The notes under the pieces were generated by a model. The model was not told where the DNA came from. It did not search any database and worked only from the letters and a program-made list of their open reading frames with translations. The position numbers and the translations under genes are program-made. Shown piece after piece: positions 1 to 8,696 of a DNA stretch of 64,000 bases. This stretch comes from Maricaulaceae bacterium EIL42A08 (GTDB lineage: Bacteria > Pseudomonadota > Alphaproteobacteria > Caulobacterales > Maricaulaceae): positions 124,001 to 188,000 of the forward strand of contig JAMZNZ010000006.1 in NCBI GenBank assembly GCA_024178355.1, read 5' to 3'. How positions within the stretch are numbered: position 1 is the first letter of the stretch; each line of letters starts with the position of its first letter.

Positions 1-690
1 GCCAAAGCCGGGGCGCGGCAGGTGGGGCATGTCGAACACCAGAATTCCGCCGGTATTGTGCCGGGCAATATTGGCGTAGACGTCGGCATTGCGAGAATTC
101 TCGATCTCGATCCCGGCCACATTGTATTCAGCGATATTGTTCCGCACGATGATGGTGTCGGACTGGCCCACATAAATGCCGGCATCCGACGCGCCGATGG
201 CGATGGAGTTTTCGATCAGGATGTTTTCGCTCTGCACCGGATAGATGGCGTAAGCCCCGTTTTCGGTGGAGGGGCCATTGGTCCACTCCACGCGCACACC
301 GCGGATCACGATATTGGTGCCGTCAGTGATTTTCAGCGCGTCACCAATTGTGTCTTCAATGGCGAGGTTTTCGATGGTGAAGTCATCAGAGCCCGAGACC
401 AGAAGGCCTTCAGCCCCCTGACGCTGTTCGGCAAAGGACAGGATGGTCACATCCGCGCCGGCACCCCGAATTGTGACGCCGTCTACGCCCGACAGGGACA
501 ATCCGCGCTCGATGATGAACTCACCGGCTGGAATCTCGATCACCGTGCCGGGCTGAGCATCCAGCAATTGTTCCATCAAGGTCTGCTGATAGTCCCGATC
601 AAAGCCGGACACGTCCCGCGTCTGCTCGCCGCCGCAGCCTGCCAGTAGCGCTGCCGCAAGAATACATATCGAGATGCGCAGACCTGCCAT
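1..690 (-). CDS. Parallel beta-helix repeat lipoprotein (partial, runs off the left edge)
   Basis: The frame is open from the ATG at 688-690 to base 1, giving 230 codons without a stop. A GGGGGAGGA ribosome site precedes the start. The N-terminus is a lipoprotein signal (hydrophobic run ending LLAGC, lipid on Cys), so the protein is exported and probably anchored in a membrane. From about residue 45 it shows repeating short hydrophobic strands spaced about 22 residues apart with Asn/Asp/Gly turns (for example GLLVSGSDDFTIENL, NILIENSIAIG, NNIAEYNVAGIEIENS), typical of a right-handed parallel beta-helix of the NosD/CASH type. A family known from Hyphomonas and relatives (TIGR03805) has this build and is usually followed by a paired cytochrome-like gene, which here would lie left of the window. 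Function unknown; substrate-binding or carbohydrate-related is only a guess. Confidence 0.82.
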   Translation of the reverse strand, partial: MAGLRISICILAAALLAGCGGEQTRDVSGFDRDYQQTLMEQLLDAQPGTVIEIPAGEFIIERGLSLSGVDGVTIRGAGADVTILSFAEQRQGAEGLLVSGSDDFTIENLAIEDTIGDALKITDGTNIVIRGVRVEWTNGPSTENGAYAIYPVQSENILIENSIAIGASDAGIYVGQSDTIIVRNNIAEYNVAGIEIENSRNADVYANIARHNTGGILVFDMPHLPRPGFG

Positions 691-795
691 CACCTATCCT
701 CCCCCTCGTCGCGCAACGTCCCCACGGCGTGCGCGCGTTGAAGATCAGGATAGGCGCAGCTGAATGACCCTGTCGAGCGCTCAGGATTGCGACAC

Positions 796-1461
796 TTACT
801 CCGCCGCCAGGCTCATCATGATGAAGAAGACGACCGGTACGCCAATCATGGCCGGCACGACGAGCGCTTCAAACCCGAACACCATTGCGATCAGGGCGAA
901 GACCAGCACGGTGTTCAGGCCAATGATCGGCGCGGCGCGGTCCGGGTTGGCGGCCGCTTCTCGCCACAGCGTCCCGACGATTGGCAGCCGGGTGGCCACC
1001 GTGCCCAGCGCATAAATACCCCGGCGCACAAGCTTGCCCGGGGCCGCCATCACGGCGGCGCTGCGGCGCGGGCGGCGCGCCACGGCCATCACGGCACTCA
1101 TGAACAGGCCAGCCGCGGTAACAGTGGCAACCGCCCAGACCGGTTCACCTTGGGTAAAGAGCCAGACCGAAGCGGCAAGGGCGAGCACGGCACTGAACGG
1201 GGCGAGCGCGCGCTGGGTCCAGCGGGCCGGACCCCATACGGGCAATTCCTCACCGGCGCGGCCCGCCATGGAGTTGGCGATATAACCCAGCGCCGCGATG
1301 TAATGGAACAGCACCAGCGGGACAGAGGTTGCCAGAAGCGCAAAGGTTAGCGGCGCGTCGGTGATGCCCGGCTTGGGACCTGGAAAAGCCATCCAAAGAC
1401 CGGCCCAGATGAAGAAGGGCAGCAGCATGAACGCGCCGATGGCGTAGGGAATGTAACGCAT
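796..1461 (-). CDS. Unknown multi-pass membrane protein
   Basis: This 221-residue protein has about six hydrophobic segments: residues 5-25, 38-62, 85-104, 108-126, 180-198 and 200-218. A basic cytoplasmic loop around residue 130 (ARRPRRS) lies in the middle. There is no recognisable catalytic motif or family signature. It lies upstream of acs on the far side of a 110-base gap and reads leftward like its neighbours, so it may be transcribed after acs. A weak ribosome site (AAGAAGG) precedes the ATG. I do not recognise the family; a transporter or membrane-associated accessory role cannot be distinguished. Confidence 0.7.
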   Translation of the reverse strand: MRYIPYAIGAFMLLPFFIWAGLWMAFPGPKPGITDAPLTFALLATSVPLVLFHYIAALGYIANSMAGRAGEELPVWGPARWTQRALAPFSAVLALAASVWLFTQGEPVWAVATVTAAGLFMSAVMAVARRPRRSAAVMAAPGKLVRRGIYALGTVATRLPIVGTLWREAAANPDRAAPIIGLNTVLVFALIAMVFGFEALVVPAMIGVPVVFFIMMSLAAE

Positions 1462-1571
1462 GGGGAGAGCCCTTCTTGAAGAGGATTTTGCGCTCTCCTA
1501 CCCGGACCTTTTCGCACCCGCAACAAAAATCGGTGCGGGAAATTCCCTTATATGATTGGGGATTTTGCCTC

Positions 1572-3518
1572 TCACCCCTCCTTCTTGCGCCCTTCAATCA
1601 GCTCTTCCACCACGCCGGGGTTGGCCAGGGTTGAGGTGTCGCCCAGCTTGTCGAACTCGTTTTCCGCGATCTTGCGCAGGATGCGGCGCATGATCTTGCC
1701 GGAGCGGGTCTTGGGCAGGCCGGGGGCGAACTGGATCACGTCGGGCGTAGCGACAGGGCCGATTTCCTCGCGCACATGGGCTTTCAGGGCCTTGGCAGCA
1801 TCGTCGCCGGGCTCAGCGCCAGCGATCAGCGTGACGTAGCAGTAAATGCCCTGACCCTTTATGTCGTGGGGATAGCCGACGACGGCGGCCTCCGCGACGC
1901 TGTCATGGGCTACGAGCGCGCTTTCAATCTCAGCCGTGCCGAGCCGGTGGCCGGAAACGTTGAGCACATCGTCCACCCTACCGGTAATCCACCAGTATCC
2001 GTCCTTGTCCCGGCGCGCGCCATCGCCAGTGAAATACATCCCCTCATAGGCGGAGAAATAGGTATCCACGAAGCGCTGGTGGTCGCCATAGACGGTGCGC
2101 ATCTGCCCCGGCCAGCTGCCCAGCAGCACCAGATTGCCTTCGGCTTCGCCCTCGTCGGGCAGGCGGTTGCCCTCTGCGTCCACCAGGGCGGGCTGAATGC
2201 CAAACATGGGAAAGCTCGCGGATCCCGGCTTCAGCTTGTGCGCGCCGGGAAGCGGTGTGATCAGGTGGCCGCCGGTTTCGGTCTGCCACCAGGTGTCCAC
2301 GATGGGGCAGCGCTTCTCGCCTACTACGTCATGATACCAGCGCCAGGCTTCGGGATTGATGGGCTCACCCACCGAGCCCAGAAGGCGCAGCGAGGAGCGG
2401 TCATGCTTCTTCACCGGCTCATCGCCTTCACGCATCAGGGCGCGGATGGCCGTGGGCGCGGTATAGAGCGTCGTGACTTTATGTTTCGCGACAACCCGCC
2501 AGAAGCGGTCGGGGCCTGGATAATTGGGCACGCCTTCAAACATCAGCGTGGTCGCACCATTGGCCAGCGGGCCGTAGACGATATAGCTGTGCCCGGTGAC
2601 CCAGCCGACATCGGCGGTGCACCAGAAGATATCGCGCTCTTTTAAGTCGAACGTGTAATCGCACGTCATTGCCGCCCAGACCAGATAGCCACCGGTGGTG
2701 TGCAGCACGCCCTTGGGCTTACCCGTGGAGCCTGAGGTGTAGAGGATGAAGAGCGGGTCTTCGGCCTTCATCGGTTCAGGTTCGCACACCGCATCGACTT
2801 TAAGCGCCAGCTCATGGTGCCAGTGGTCCCGGCCTTCAACCCAGCCGACTTCTGCGCCTGTGTGACGGACGCAGAGCACGCCCTTCACGACATCGCCCGC
2901 AATCTCGATGGCCTTGTTGACATTGGCCTTTAACGCGATGCCCTTGCCGCCGCGCACGCCCTGGTCCGCAGTGATAACCCACTCGCTGTCACAGTCGGTA
3001 ATGCGGCCGGCCAGCGCTTCTGGCGAAAAGCCGCCAAACACGACCGAGTGCACTGCGCCAATGCGAGCACAGGCCAGCATGGCGTAGGCCGCTTCCAGGA
3101 TCATGGGCATGTAAAGCGTGACGCGGTCGCCTTTCTTTACGCCCATGGCTTTGAGCTCATTGGCGAAACGGCAGACATGGTTGTGCAGCTGTGCGTAGGT
3201 GATGGCGTGGTGATAGGCCGGGTTATCGCCCTCCCACAGGATTGCAACCTTGTTGGCGCGTTCAGGAAGATGGCGGTCGATACAGTTGGCGCTGACGTTC
3301 AGAACACCGTCCTCAAACCAGCGGATATGCAGGTCATCCTTGGCAAAGGAGACATCGGAGATTTTCGTGGGTTCCTTGATCCAGTCGATGCGTTTCAGCT
3401 CGGCCCGCCAGAAGGCGTCCGGGTCGTTGATCGACTGCTTGTACAGGGTCGCATAGCGATCCGCGTTGATCTCGGCGTTCTCAAACCGCTTTGGAATCTC
3501 GATGATTTCCTGACCCAT
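1572..3518 (-). CDS. acsA: Acetyl-CoA synthetase (AMP-forming)
   Basis: Activates acetate to acetyl-CoA through acetyl-AMP, feeding the TCA and related cycles in the cytoplasm. At 648 residues it has the family's usual length. The ATP/AMP signature [11 protein letters not shown] is near residue 268, the aromatic motif WWQTETGG near 418, the hinge/[13 protein letters not shown] motif near 520, and the C-terminal [11 protein letters not shown] motif contains Lys608, equivalent to the Salmonella Acs lysine that is reversibly acetylated by Pat-type acetyltransferases (established for that family). All motifs are intact, so it should be active. It is monocistronic or followed by the unknown membrane gene. 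No acs regulator is adjacent. Confidence 0.97.
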   Translation of the reverse strand: MGQEIIEIPKRFENAEINADRYATLYKQSINDPDAFWRAELKRIDWIKEPTKISDVSFAKDDLHIRWFEDGVLNVSANCIDRHLPERANKVAILWEGDNPAYHHAITYAQLHNHVCRFANELKAMGVKKGDRVTLYMPMILEAAYAMLACARIGAVHSVVFGGFSPEALAGRITDCDSEWVITADQGVRGGKGIALKANVNKAIEIAGDVVKGVLCVRHTGAEVGWVEGRDHWHHELALKVDAVCEPEPMKAEDPLFILYTSGSTGKPKGVLHTTGGYLVWAAMTCDYTFDLKERDIFWCTADVGWVTGHSYIVYGPLANGATTLMFEGVPNYPGPDRFWRVVAKHKVTTLYTAPTAIRALMREGDEPVKKHDRSSLRLLGSVGEPINPEAWRWYHDVVGEKRCPIVDTWWQTETGGHLITPLPGAHKLKPGSASFPMFGIQPALVDAEGNRLPDEGEAEGNLVLLGSWPGQMRTVYGDHQRFVDTYFSAYEGMYFTGDGARRDKDGYWWITGRVDDVLNVSGHRLGTAEIESALVAHDSVAEAAVVGYPHDIKGQGIYCYVTLIAGAEPGDDAAKALKAHVREEIGPVATPDVIQFAPGLPKTRSGKIMRRILRKIAENEFDKLGDTSTLANPGVVEELIEGRKKEG

Positions 3519-3643
3519 CGCGTCCTCCCTTGAGTGCTTTGCTCGCGAGCATGGCGCCGGAGGTGACCTTGGGGCAAGTCAATTGGACTTATGCATTGAA
3601 GCAGAAGGTCAATCTGGCCATACTCGTTAGAGGGGAGATTGAT

Positions 3644-4171
3644 ATGGCCATTCTACTTGCAATCCTCGGCGCTGTTGGCGGCGCGATTTTCTGGCTCTGG
3701 CGAATCCAGCAGGCGGCTCATGTGGCGCGCGATCTGGCCGATACGGCGGAGGGTTTGGCCAACCTGCCGCGCAAGATGCGCTTCCGGCATAAGGCCGGGA
3801 AACAGGGCATCGACCATATCGATGATCCTCGCGAAGCCGCGGCGGCGCTGATCTACGGTGCTGCCAAATGCGCCGGTGAAGTCTCCTCAGAGCAGAAAGC
3901 GGCCATTGAGGCGGACATGATGGCGCTGTTTGAAATCGATGAAGAGTTTGCCGCCGAATTGCTGGCGCGTGCGGCCTGGCATGTCTCCACGCTGATCGAC
4001 CCGCTCAATGCGGTCAACAAGTTGACCGACAAGCTGGCTAATCAGGTCGACCGGGCCGCGATGACAGACCTTGCCGGCTTGATCGAAAAGGCGGTGGACC
4101 GTAGCGGTTCGCCTTTGCCGGATCAGGTTCAATATATGTCAAAGTTCAAGCGGCGGGCCGGACTGGTTTAA
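3644..4171 (+). CDS. TerB-like / DjlA-N-like domain protein with N-terminal membrane anchor
   Basis: 175 residues. I chose the ATG at 3644 because AGGGGAGA lies 6-13 bases before it and because it begins directly with a transmembrane segment (MAILLAILGAVGGAIFWLW); the frame extends upstream to 3530 but without a ribosome site or sensible protein. A short coiled linker (residues 20-55) leads to an all-helical domain, residues 60-160, with the DPREAAAALIYG.A..AGEVSSEQKAAIEADM pattern seen in TerB/DjlA-N domains, which often bind metal or mediate contacts. The protein is thus probably held at the inner membrane with the helical domain in the cytoplasm. Function unknown; tellurite resistance should not be assumed from the domain name. 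Confidence 0.72.
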   Translation: MAILLAILGAVGGAIFWLWRIQQAAHVARDLADTAEGLANLPRKMRFRHKAGKQGIDHIDDPREAAAALIYGAAKCAGEVSSEQKAAIEADMMALFEIDEEFAAELLARAAWHVSTLIDPLNAVNKLTDKLANQVDRAAMTDLAGLIEKAVDRSGSPLPDQVQYMSKFKRRAGLV

Positions 4172-4241
4172 CCCAAGGCCTTGCCATCGTTGTCACTTTG
4201 CTATCGAGTGTCGCCTGCCGTTTCGGCAGCGGAGGCCCCTC

Positions 4242-4979
4242 ATGCAACTCCACACCGCGTCCTGGCCCGAAGTTGAGGCCTATTTGAAGACCTCGACGGG
4301 GATCATTATTCCCATCGGATCAACCGAGCAGCACGGGCCCAACGGGCTTGTCGGTACTGACGCCATCTGCCCTGAAGTCATCGCCCGAGAGGCTGGTGAG
4401 GCCAGCGGCATGCTGGTGGGGCCCACCTTCAATGTCGGCGTGGCTCAGCATCACATGGCGTTTGCCGGATCGATGACGCTGCGACCCTCCACCATGATTG
4501 CTGCGATCAATGACTGGATCGACTCGCTGGTTCGCCATGGCTTCACCCGGATCTATTTCCTCAATGGCCATGGCGGAAACATTGCAACCATTCAGGCAGC
4601 CTTCGCCGAAAGCTATGCGAATTGGTCCCTGGACGCTGACCCCTGCCCCTATCAGCTGAAGCTGAACAACTGGTGGGAAATGCCTGGCGTCATGGATGTG
4701 TGCCGGTCAATCTTTCCGGTGGCCGATGGCAACCACGCCACAGCATCGGAAGTCTCGGTGACCTATTACGCTTATCCAGATGCGGTCAAAGACGTCGAGA
4801 TGACGCCGAAGGTCGCGCCGGTGGGCGGCTTTGCCGACGCGGCCGACTATCGAAACCGCTTTCCTGACGGGCGCATAGGCTCCGACCCCTCCCAGGCGTC
4901 GGCGGAAAAGGGTGCGAAAATCGTTGCCGCCGCGCGCGACGCGCTGGTGCGTGAGGCTGGAAACTTCTTCAAGCGCTAA
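4242..4979 (+). CDS. Creatininase-family amidohydrolase
   Basis: A 245-residue cytoplasmic metalloenzyme of the creatininase superfamily, whose members hydrolyse cyclic or linear amide bonds (creatinine, formamidopyrimidines, mycofactocin precursor peptide). The family metal motifs are all visible: STEQHGPNG near residue 27 (Glu and His ligands), GTDA near 38 (Asp ligand) and LNGHGGN near 107 (His ligand), with a Glu in the later NHATASEVS stretch near 168. Length is typical. Neighbours give no pathway clue, so the substrate cannot be named. No radical-SAM or mycofactocin genes are nearby, which argues against the MftE role. Confidence 0.88.
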   Translation: MQLHTASWPEVEAYLKTSTGIIIPIGSTEQHGPNGLVGTDAICPEVIAREAGEASGMLVGPTFNVGVAQHHMAFAGSMTLRPSTMIAAINDWIDSLVRHGFTRIYFLNGHGGNIATIQAAFAESYANWSLDADPCPYQLKLNNWWEMPGVMDVCRSIFPVADGNHATASEVSVTYYAYPDAVKDVEMTPKVAPVGGFADAADYRNRFPDGRIGSDPSQASAEKGAKIVAAARDALVREAGNFFKR

Positions 4980-5100
4980 ACGAGGGGTGACCCTGTCGTT
5001 CCGTGATTTTTCCGTGACAATGGGCGATCAGCTCTTTTCGTTTCGTGCGCTTGGGGCTAGAGGCGATGCCAGCAGCCTGACATAGCCCAAAGGGTGTCCC

Positions 5101-5601
5101 ATGACTGATCTTCGTTTCCTGTCTGCCTCCGCGCTGATTCTGGCGCTTGCGGCCTGTGCTCCTGAAGCCGAGCCAGTTGAGGCTCCTGAGGAGGGCGCGC
5201 CTGCCGCTGAGACCACGGACGCCGGCCCGGGCGATGAAGCGCTGGGTGTTCTGGAGATCGCGGCCCGTGATGTCTGCGCTGCGGGCGATGACGGGTTTGC
5301 CGCGCTGCTGCCGGACGGGACCGGGTTTGCTTCGCGTGGGCCGGATGCCCGTGTTCATGCGGCGTGGAATCTCGATGGCGAGACGGGTGAGGCGATTATC
5401 GCAACGCCCGATCTGGAAATGGAGGAGCGCACGGTCTTTGACTTCGCCGTGGCTGATTTCCTGCGTCACAATATGGTGGCGGGCTTTGACCGTACCGGCC
5501 TGACCGGTGCCTTCCGCTATCGCGACGGTCGCTTCTGCGTGGTCCAGGCCGAGCGTGAGGTCATTGAAGCCCTACGCGACGCAGTTCAGGCCGCTCAGTA
5601 A
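5101..5601 (+). CDS. Small acidic lipoprotein of unknown function
   Basis: 166 residues. The signal peptide ends in the lipobox LAAC (Cys19), followed by a flexible Pro/Glu/Ala-rich linker to about residue 50 and then a compact domain with two Cys (DVCAAGDD near 58 and RFCVVQ near 148) that could form a disulphide in the periplasm. The domain ends in a helical tail. No family recognised. It converges on the Rieske gene with only four bases between stop codons and no visible terminator. Confidence 0.75.
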   Translation: MTDLRFLSASALILALAACAPEAEPVEAPEEGAPAAETTDAGPGDEALGVLEIAARDVCAAGDDGFAALLPDGTGFASRGPDARVHAAWNLDGETGEAIIATPDLEMEERTVFDFAVADFLRHNMVAGFDRTGLTGAFRYRDGRFCVVQAEREVIEALRDAVQAAQ

Positions 5602-5605
5602 GCGA

Positions 5606-5938
5606 TCAGGCTGCGACGACCGTCCCGTCGACCACCTCAATCGCCACAGGTTTCAGGCTGGATTTGCCAGCCGGGCCGCCCGCACATGCGCCGCTTTCAA
5701 TGTCAAAGCTCGCGCCATGGAACGGGCAGACGACAAAACGCTCTTCGCTGACCAGCGTCTTTCCCGACGGCAGGCTTAAGGGTCGGCCCTGATGCGGGCA
5801 GACATTCACGTAGGCCTTCACTGTCTCGCCTGAGCGCAGGATGATAATCGGTAGCGCGTCATAGTCTGCCGGACTGCCGCCCGGATTGGGGATGTCGTCG
5901 AGGGACTTGAGGACAGTGCCGGGCGCGGGCGCGCTCAC
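5606..5938 (-). CDS. Rieske-type [2Fe-2S] ferredoxin-like protein
   Basis: About 110 residues. Cluster ligands are clear: Cys47 and His49 in VCPHQG and Cys71 and His74 in CPFHGASFD (numbering from the GTG start). This is a single Rieske domain with no membrane anchor or oxygenase domain, so it resembles the small soluble Rieske ferredoxins that hand electrons to oxygenases, or the NirD-like class. I place the start at GTG (5936-5938), which overlaps the TGA of the upstream YciI-like gene in a GTGA arrangement that implies translational coupling; an ATG 30 bases further upstream is also possible. Partner enzyme not visible locally. Confidence 0.88.
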   Translation of the reverse strand: MSAPAPGTVLKSLDDIPNPGGSPADYDALPIIILRSGETVKAYVNVCPHQGRPLSLPSGKTLVSEERFVVCPFHGASFDIESGACAGGPAGKSSLKPVAIEVVDGTVVAA

Positions 5939-6228
5939 GCCAGCCCCTCCGGCGCTTTCACCGTCCATTTGAAGGGAATGGTGAAGACCTCGTCAAACAA
6001 TTCAGCCTTGGCGTAAGGGTCCTGCTTCATGATTTCGTGCAGGTGCTCGGCATCGTCTGCCTCCACCACCAGCAGCGAACCAACCGGGTCGCCATTGGGG
6101 CCAATCAGGGGGCCGGCCATCTTCACCGGGCTGTCTTCAGCCTCGGCCCATTCCAGATGGGCGGCACGGTTTTCAAGGCGCACGTTTAGAGCACCAAGGC
6201 GGTCGGTGCAGGTCACAGCAAAGAGCAT
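5935..6228 (-). CDS. YciI-like protein
   Basis: 97 residues, a ferredoxin-like alpha/beta fold of the YciI family (PF03795): starts MLFAVTCTDR, has the central PVKMAGPL....G.PVGSLLVVEADD pattern and the conserved DPY(A/V)KAELF...TI motif near residue 70. The family includes small proteins with a His/Asp pair proposed to be catalytic, but most members have no known role. It is the first gene of a two-gene unit with the Rieske protein, suggesting an oxidative or catabolic step carried out together. Confidence 0.88.
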   Translation of the reverse strand: MLFAVTCTDRLGALNVRLENRAAHLEWAEAEDSPVKMAGPLIGPNGDPVGSLLVVEADDAEHLHEIMKQDPYAKAELFDEVFTIPFKWTVKAPEGLA

Positions 6229-6390
6229 GATTGTCCCCTCACGGATTGAATTTGCGTCTACTTAGGCCAATGAGGGGTTTGAGGAAAGGAAGAGCTCGCA
6301 TGTTTGTGGCGTTTTGACTGGCGGAAACGGCCATGTCGATTGCCATGGGGCCGAAACCTTCCCGCGTCATACCCGCAAAGATATTGTATT

Positions 6391-7164
6391 TTACCGCCGC
6401 CGCTTGCCCTTCGCGGGCTTGTTCGGTGCTGGCTCAAACGGCTGCACGTGGATTTTTGTCTTGTGATCAGACGGTCCCTTGGAGCCATCGGGCATCAGGC
6501 CTCGATAATAGGTTTTTTGCCATTTTTCTTCGACCGCATCCGGGTCGTTCTGCTTAAGGCGGCCAGCAAAATCAGAGCGGCTTTCGCGCCAGATTTCCAT
6601 CTGCTGGTAAGCTTTTGGATCTGTGTGCAGGCTTTTGATCTCAGGGGTAAAGCGTTCAAACAGGTCGCGGCGCACCGGGAAGACATGGGCCACGGCCTCA
6701 CCAGCTTCAAAGCGCACCTCGCCTGGGCGGGTGAAGCGCCAGTTCATGGTAAAGCTATAGGGACTCCAGTCAGTTTCGATGACGCCCGATAGCGCGCAAA
6801 TCCCGTCCTTCGGCTGGTTGACCGGACCGGACACCCAGATATTCCAGCCCGGTGGCGTGCGCATCAAAAAGCCCATTTCGAACGTCAGGATGCCGGAGCC
6901 GAAATTGGCCATGGCTGAGCCGGGCGTATTCATCGCCAGCGGCTGATCGAGCTCCACCTCGACATCCTCAACCCGGTCGCCGCCATTCCAGCGCGCGGTG
7001 ACGCCAGTGGGGGTAAACACCTCCCACCCATGCTGATTGGCCACCGCCAGCGGCAGACAGCGATAGGCAAAGCTCTCCGGCGTGTCGTCCATCCACTTGC
7101 GCCGGGACTCGGCCGGGCGAATGGGCGGCTGCTGGTCTGACAGGGGGTAAAGCGTGAGTTTCAT
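6391..7164 (-). CDS. DUF6065-family protein
   Basis: 257 residues. It begins MKLTLYPL and contains the blocks FAYRCLPLAVANQHGWEV near residue 32, ILTFEMGFLMRTPPGWNIWVSGP near 92 and a Trp-rich WSPYSFTMNWRFTRPGE near 133, which I recognise as the pattern of the DUF6065 family, small proteins often seen near prolyl-hydroxylase-like or peptide-modifying genes. The C-terminus is a basic tail (NKPAKGKRRR) that is likely disordered. No signal peptide. Biochemical function unknown; the aromatic core suggests a beta-sandwich that binds a hydrophobic ligand, but that is inference. Confidence 0.72.
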   Translation of the reverse strand: MKLTLYPLSDQQPPIRPAESRRKWMDDTPESFAYRCLPLAVANQHGWEVFTPTGVTARWNGGDRVEDVEVELDQPLAMNTPGSAMANFGSGILTFEMGFLMRTPPGWNIWVSGPVNQPKDGICALSGVIETDWSPYSFTMNWRFTRPGEVRFEAGEAVAHVFPVRRDLFERFTPEIKSLHTDPKAYQQMEIWRESRSDFAGRLKQNDPDAVEEKWQKTYYRGLMPDGSKGPSDHKTKIHVQPFEPAPNKPAKGKRRR

Positions 7165-7217
7165 GGGAAAGAGAAAAGCGTGAGCCGGGGTGTGAGGGCA
7201 AGTGTCTCCTCACCGCT

Positions 7218-7293
7218 CGTCATCCCAAACCTGATTTGGGACCCAGCTGGCACGAGTGAGCGGACTGGATCCTGACTTCCGTCAGGATGACGG
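7218..7293. repeat. REP-like palindromic repeat, class A copy 1
   Basis: Lies in the 200-base gap between the DUF6065 gene and rlmN. It opens with CGTCATCCCAAAC and its complement-like TTTGGGAC (stem CCCAAA/TTTGGG) and ends ATCCTGACTTCCGTCAGGATGACGG, itself an imperfect hairpin (ATCCTGAC/GTCAGGAT). The element begins with CGTCATCC and ends with GGATGACG, so its ends are inverted. The same motif set recurs at 8571 and 53064. Confidence 0.78.
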
Positions 7294-7365
7294 AAGAGAT
7301 GTTGAAACGCCCCACTCACCCCACCCCCTCGCACTTCTTTCACTTTTCCACTATATGCAGCGCCC

Positions 7366-8541
7366 ATGAACGCGCCCGTGAAAAGCCTCGACCTGTCTTT
7401 TGATAACCGCCTCGAAACCGGCGGCCCCATTCAGCTTGCCGGACTGACGCGGGTGCAACTGCGCGACGCGCTCATTGAGCATGCCGGGGTGGATGCCAAA
7501 AAAGCCAAGATGCGCGCTGAGCAGCTGTGGCGCTGGATCTATCACTATGGCGTGCAGTCTTTTGACGAGATGACCAATGTCTCCAAGGACTTGCGCAAGG
7601 TTCTGGTGGAAAAATTCACCCTGGCCCGCGCTGAGGTCGTGGAGCGTCTGGTCAGTGTCGACGGCACGCGTAAATACCTGATCCGATTTGCGCCCGGCGT
7701 GGAAGCGGAAACCGTTTTCATCCCCGATGTGGGCAAATCTGGCGCGTTGTGTGTGTCGAGCCAGGTGGGCTGCACGCTAAACTGCACCTTCTGCCATACC
7801 GGCACGCAAAAGCTGGTGCGCAACCTGACCGCCGCTGAAATTGCCCAGCAGGTGATGATTGCCCGCGACGATCTGGGGGAGTGGCCGACCTCCAACGAGG
7901 ATCGCAAGATCACCAATATCGTCTTCATGGGCATGGGTGAGCCGCTCTATAATCTCGACCATGTCTCTGACGCCATTGACGTGATTTCCGACGGTGATGG
8001 CATCGCGATTGGCCGCCGACGCATCACGGTGTCTACCTCTGGCGTGGTGCCGAAGATGACCGAGCTGGGCGAGCGCACGCGCGCCATGCTGGCGATTTCG
8101 CTGCATGCCACCAACGATCCGCTCCGTGACGAGCTGGTACCGCTCAACAAGAAGTACAATATCGAAACGCTGATGGACGCGATCCGCGCCTATCCGGACC
8201 TGTCCAATGCGCGCCGTGTGACGTTTGAATACGTGATGCTGAAGGGCGTGAACGATAGCCCGGCGGAAGCCCGCGCACTGGTGCAGCTGCTTAAAGGCGT
8301 CCCGTCGAAGATCAATCTGATCCCGTTCAATCCCTGGCCGGACAGCCGTTATGAGTGCTCCGACTGGGACACGATCGAAACCTTCGCCGACATCGTCAAT
8401 CGCGCCGGCTATGCTAGCCCCATCCGCACCCCGCGCGGCCGCGATATTTTCGCCGCCTGCGGCCAGCTGAAGTCTGAGAGCGTGAAGATGCGCGCGTCCG
8501 AGAAGCGCAAGCTGGAGCGTGGTGAGGCGTCACCGAGCTAG
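7366..8541 (+). CDS. rlmN: Dual-specificity 23S rRNA A2503 / tRNA A37 C2-methyltransferase RlmN
   Basis: Radical-SAM enzyme that methylates adenine C2 in 23S rRNA and certain tRNAs using two SAM molecules. The CX3CX2C cluster motif is present (CTLNCTFC near residue 139), followed by VFMGMGEPL near 186, the [12 protein letters not shown] block near 224, and the C-terminal AACGQL motif carrying the second catalytic cysteine. At 391 residues it is close to the family norm, with a slightly extended N-terminus. It reads alone, between two repeat-containing gaps. Confidence 0.97.
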   Translation: MNAPVKSLDLSFDNRLETGGPIQLAGLTRVQLRDALIEHAGVDAKKAKMRAEQLWRWIYHYGVQSFDEMTNVSKDLRKVLVEKFTLARAEVVERLVSVDGTRKYLIRFAPGVEAETVFIPDVGKSGALCVSSQVGCTLNCTFCHTGTQKLVRNLTAAEIAQQVMIARDDLGEWPTSNEDRKITNIVFMGMGEPLYNLDHVSDAIDVISDGDGIAIGRRRITVSTSGVVPKMTELGERTRAMLAISLHATNDPLRDELVPLNKKYNIETLMDAIRAYPDLSNARRVTFEYVMLKGVNDSPAEARALVQLLKGVPSKINLIPFNPWPDSRYECSDWDTIETFADIVNRAGYASPIRTPRGRDIFAACGQLKSESVKMRASEKRKLERGEASPS

Positions 8542-8570
8542 ACGCCTGCAGCTTGCTTCTTTTTTGTAAT

Positions 8571-8639
8571 GCCGGACTTGATACGGGGCCTGGCGGCACC
8601 GGGTCCTAATTTGGGTCCAAACTCAAGTTGAAGATGACG
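8571..8639. repeat. REP-like palindromic repeat, class A copy 2 (diverged)
   Basis: In the 155-base gap between rlmN and rsmB. Contains GCCGGACTTGATACGGGGCC at the left, GGGTCCTAATTTGGGTCC in the middle and ends AAACTCAAGTTGAAGATGACG. The right part matches the right part of the copy at 53064 (GGGTCCT...AAACTCAA..GATGACG), the ending GATGACG is shared with all class A copies. Confidence 0.65.
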
Positions 8640-8696
8640 CATGCGGATCTGTTTCAGCGCTTTCCATCTCGCGCGCTTGTCCCTAAACCCCACTCC

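Noticed and set aside
1776-2645. 289-codon open frame on the + strand
   Set aside because: Antisense to acetyl-CoA synthetase, a family-complete gene.
3530-3643. N-terminal extension of the TerB-like protein
   Set aside because: No ribosome site, no sensible fold; the ATG at 3644 has AGGGGAGA and starts the membrane anchor.
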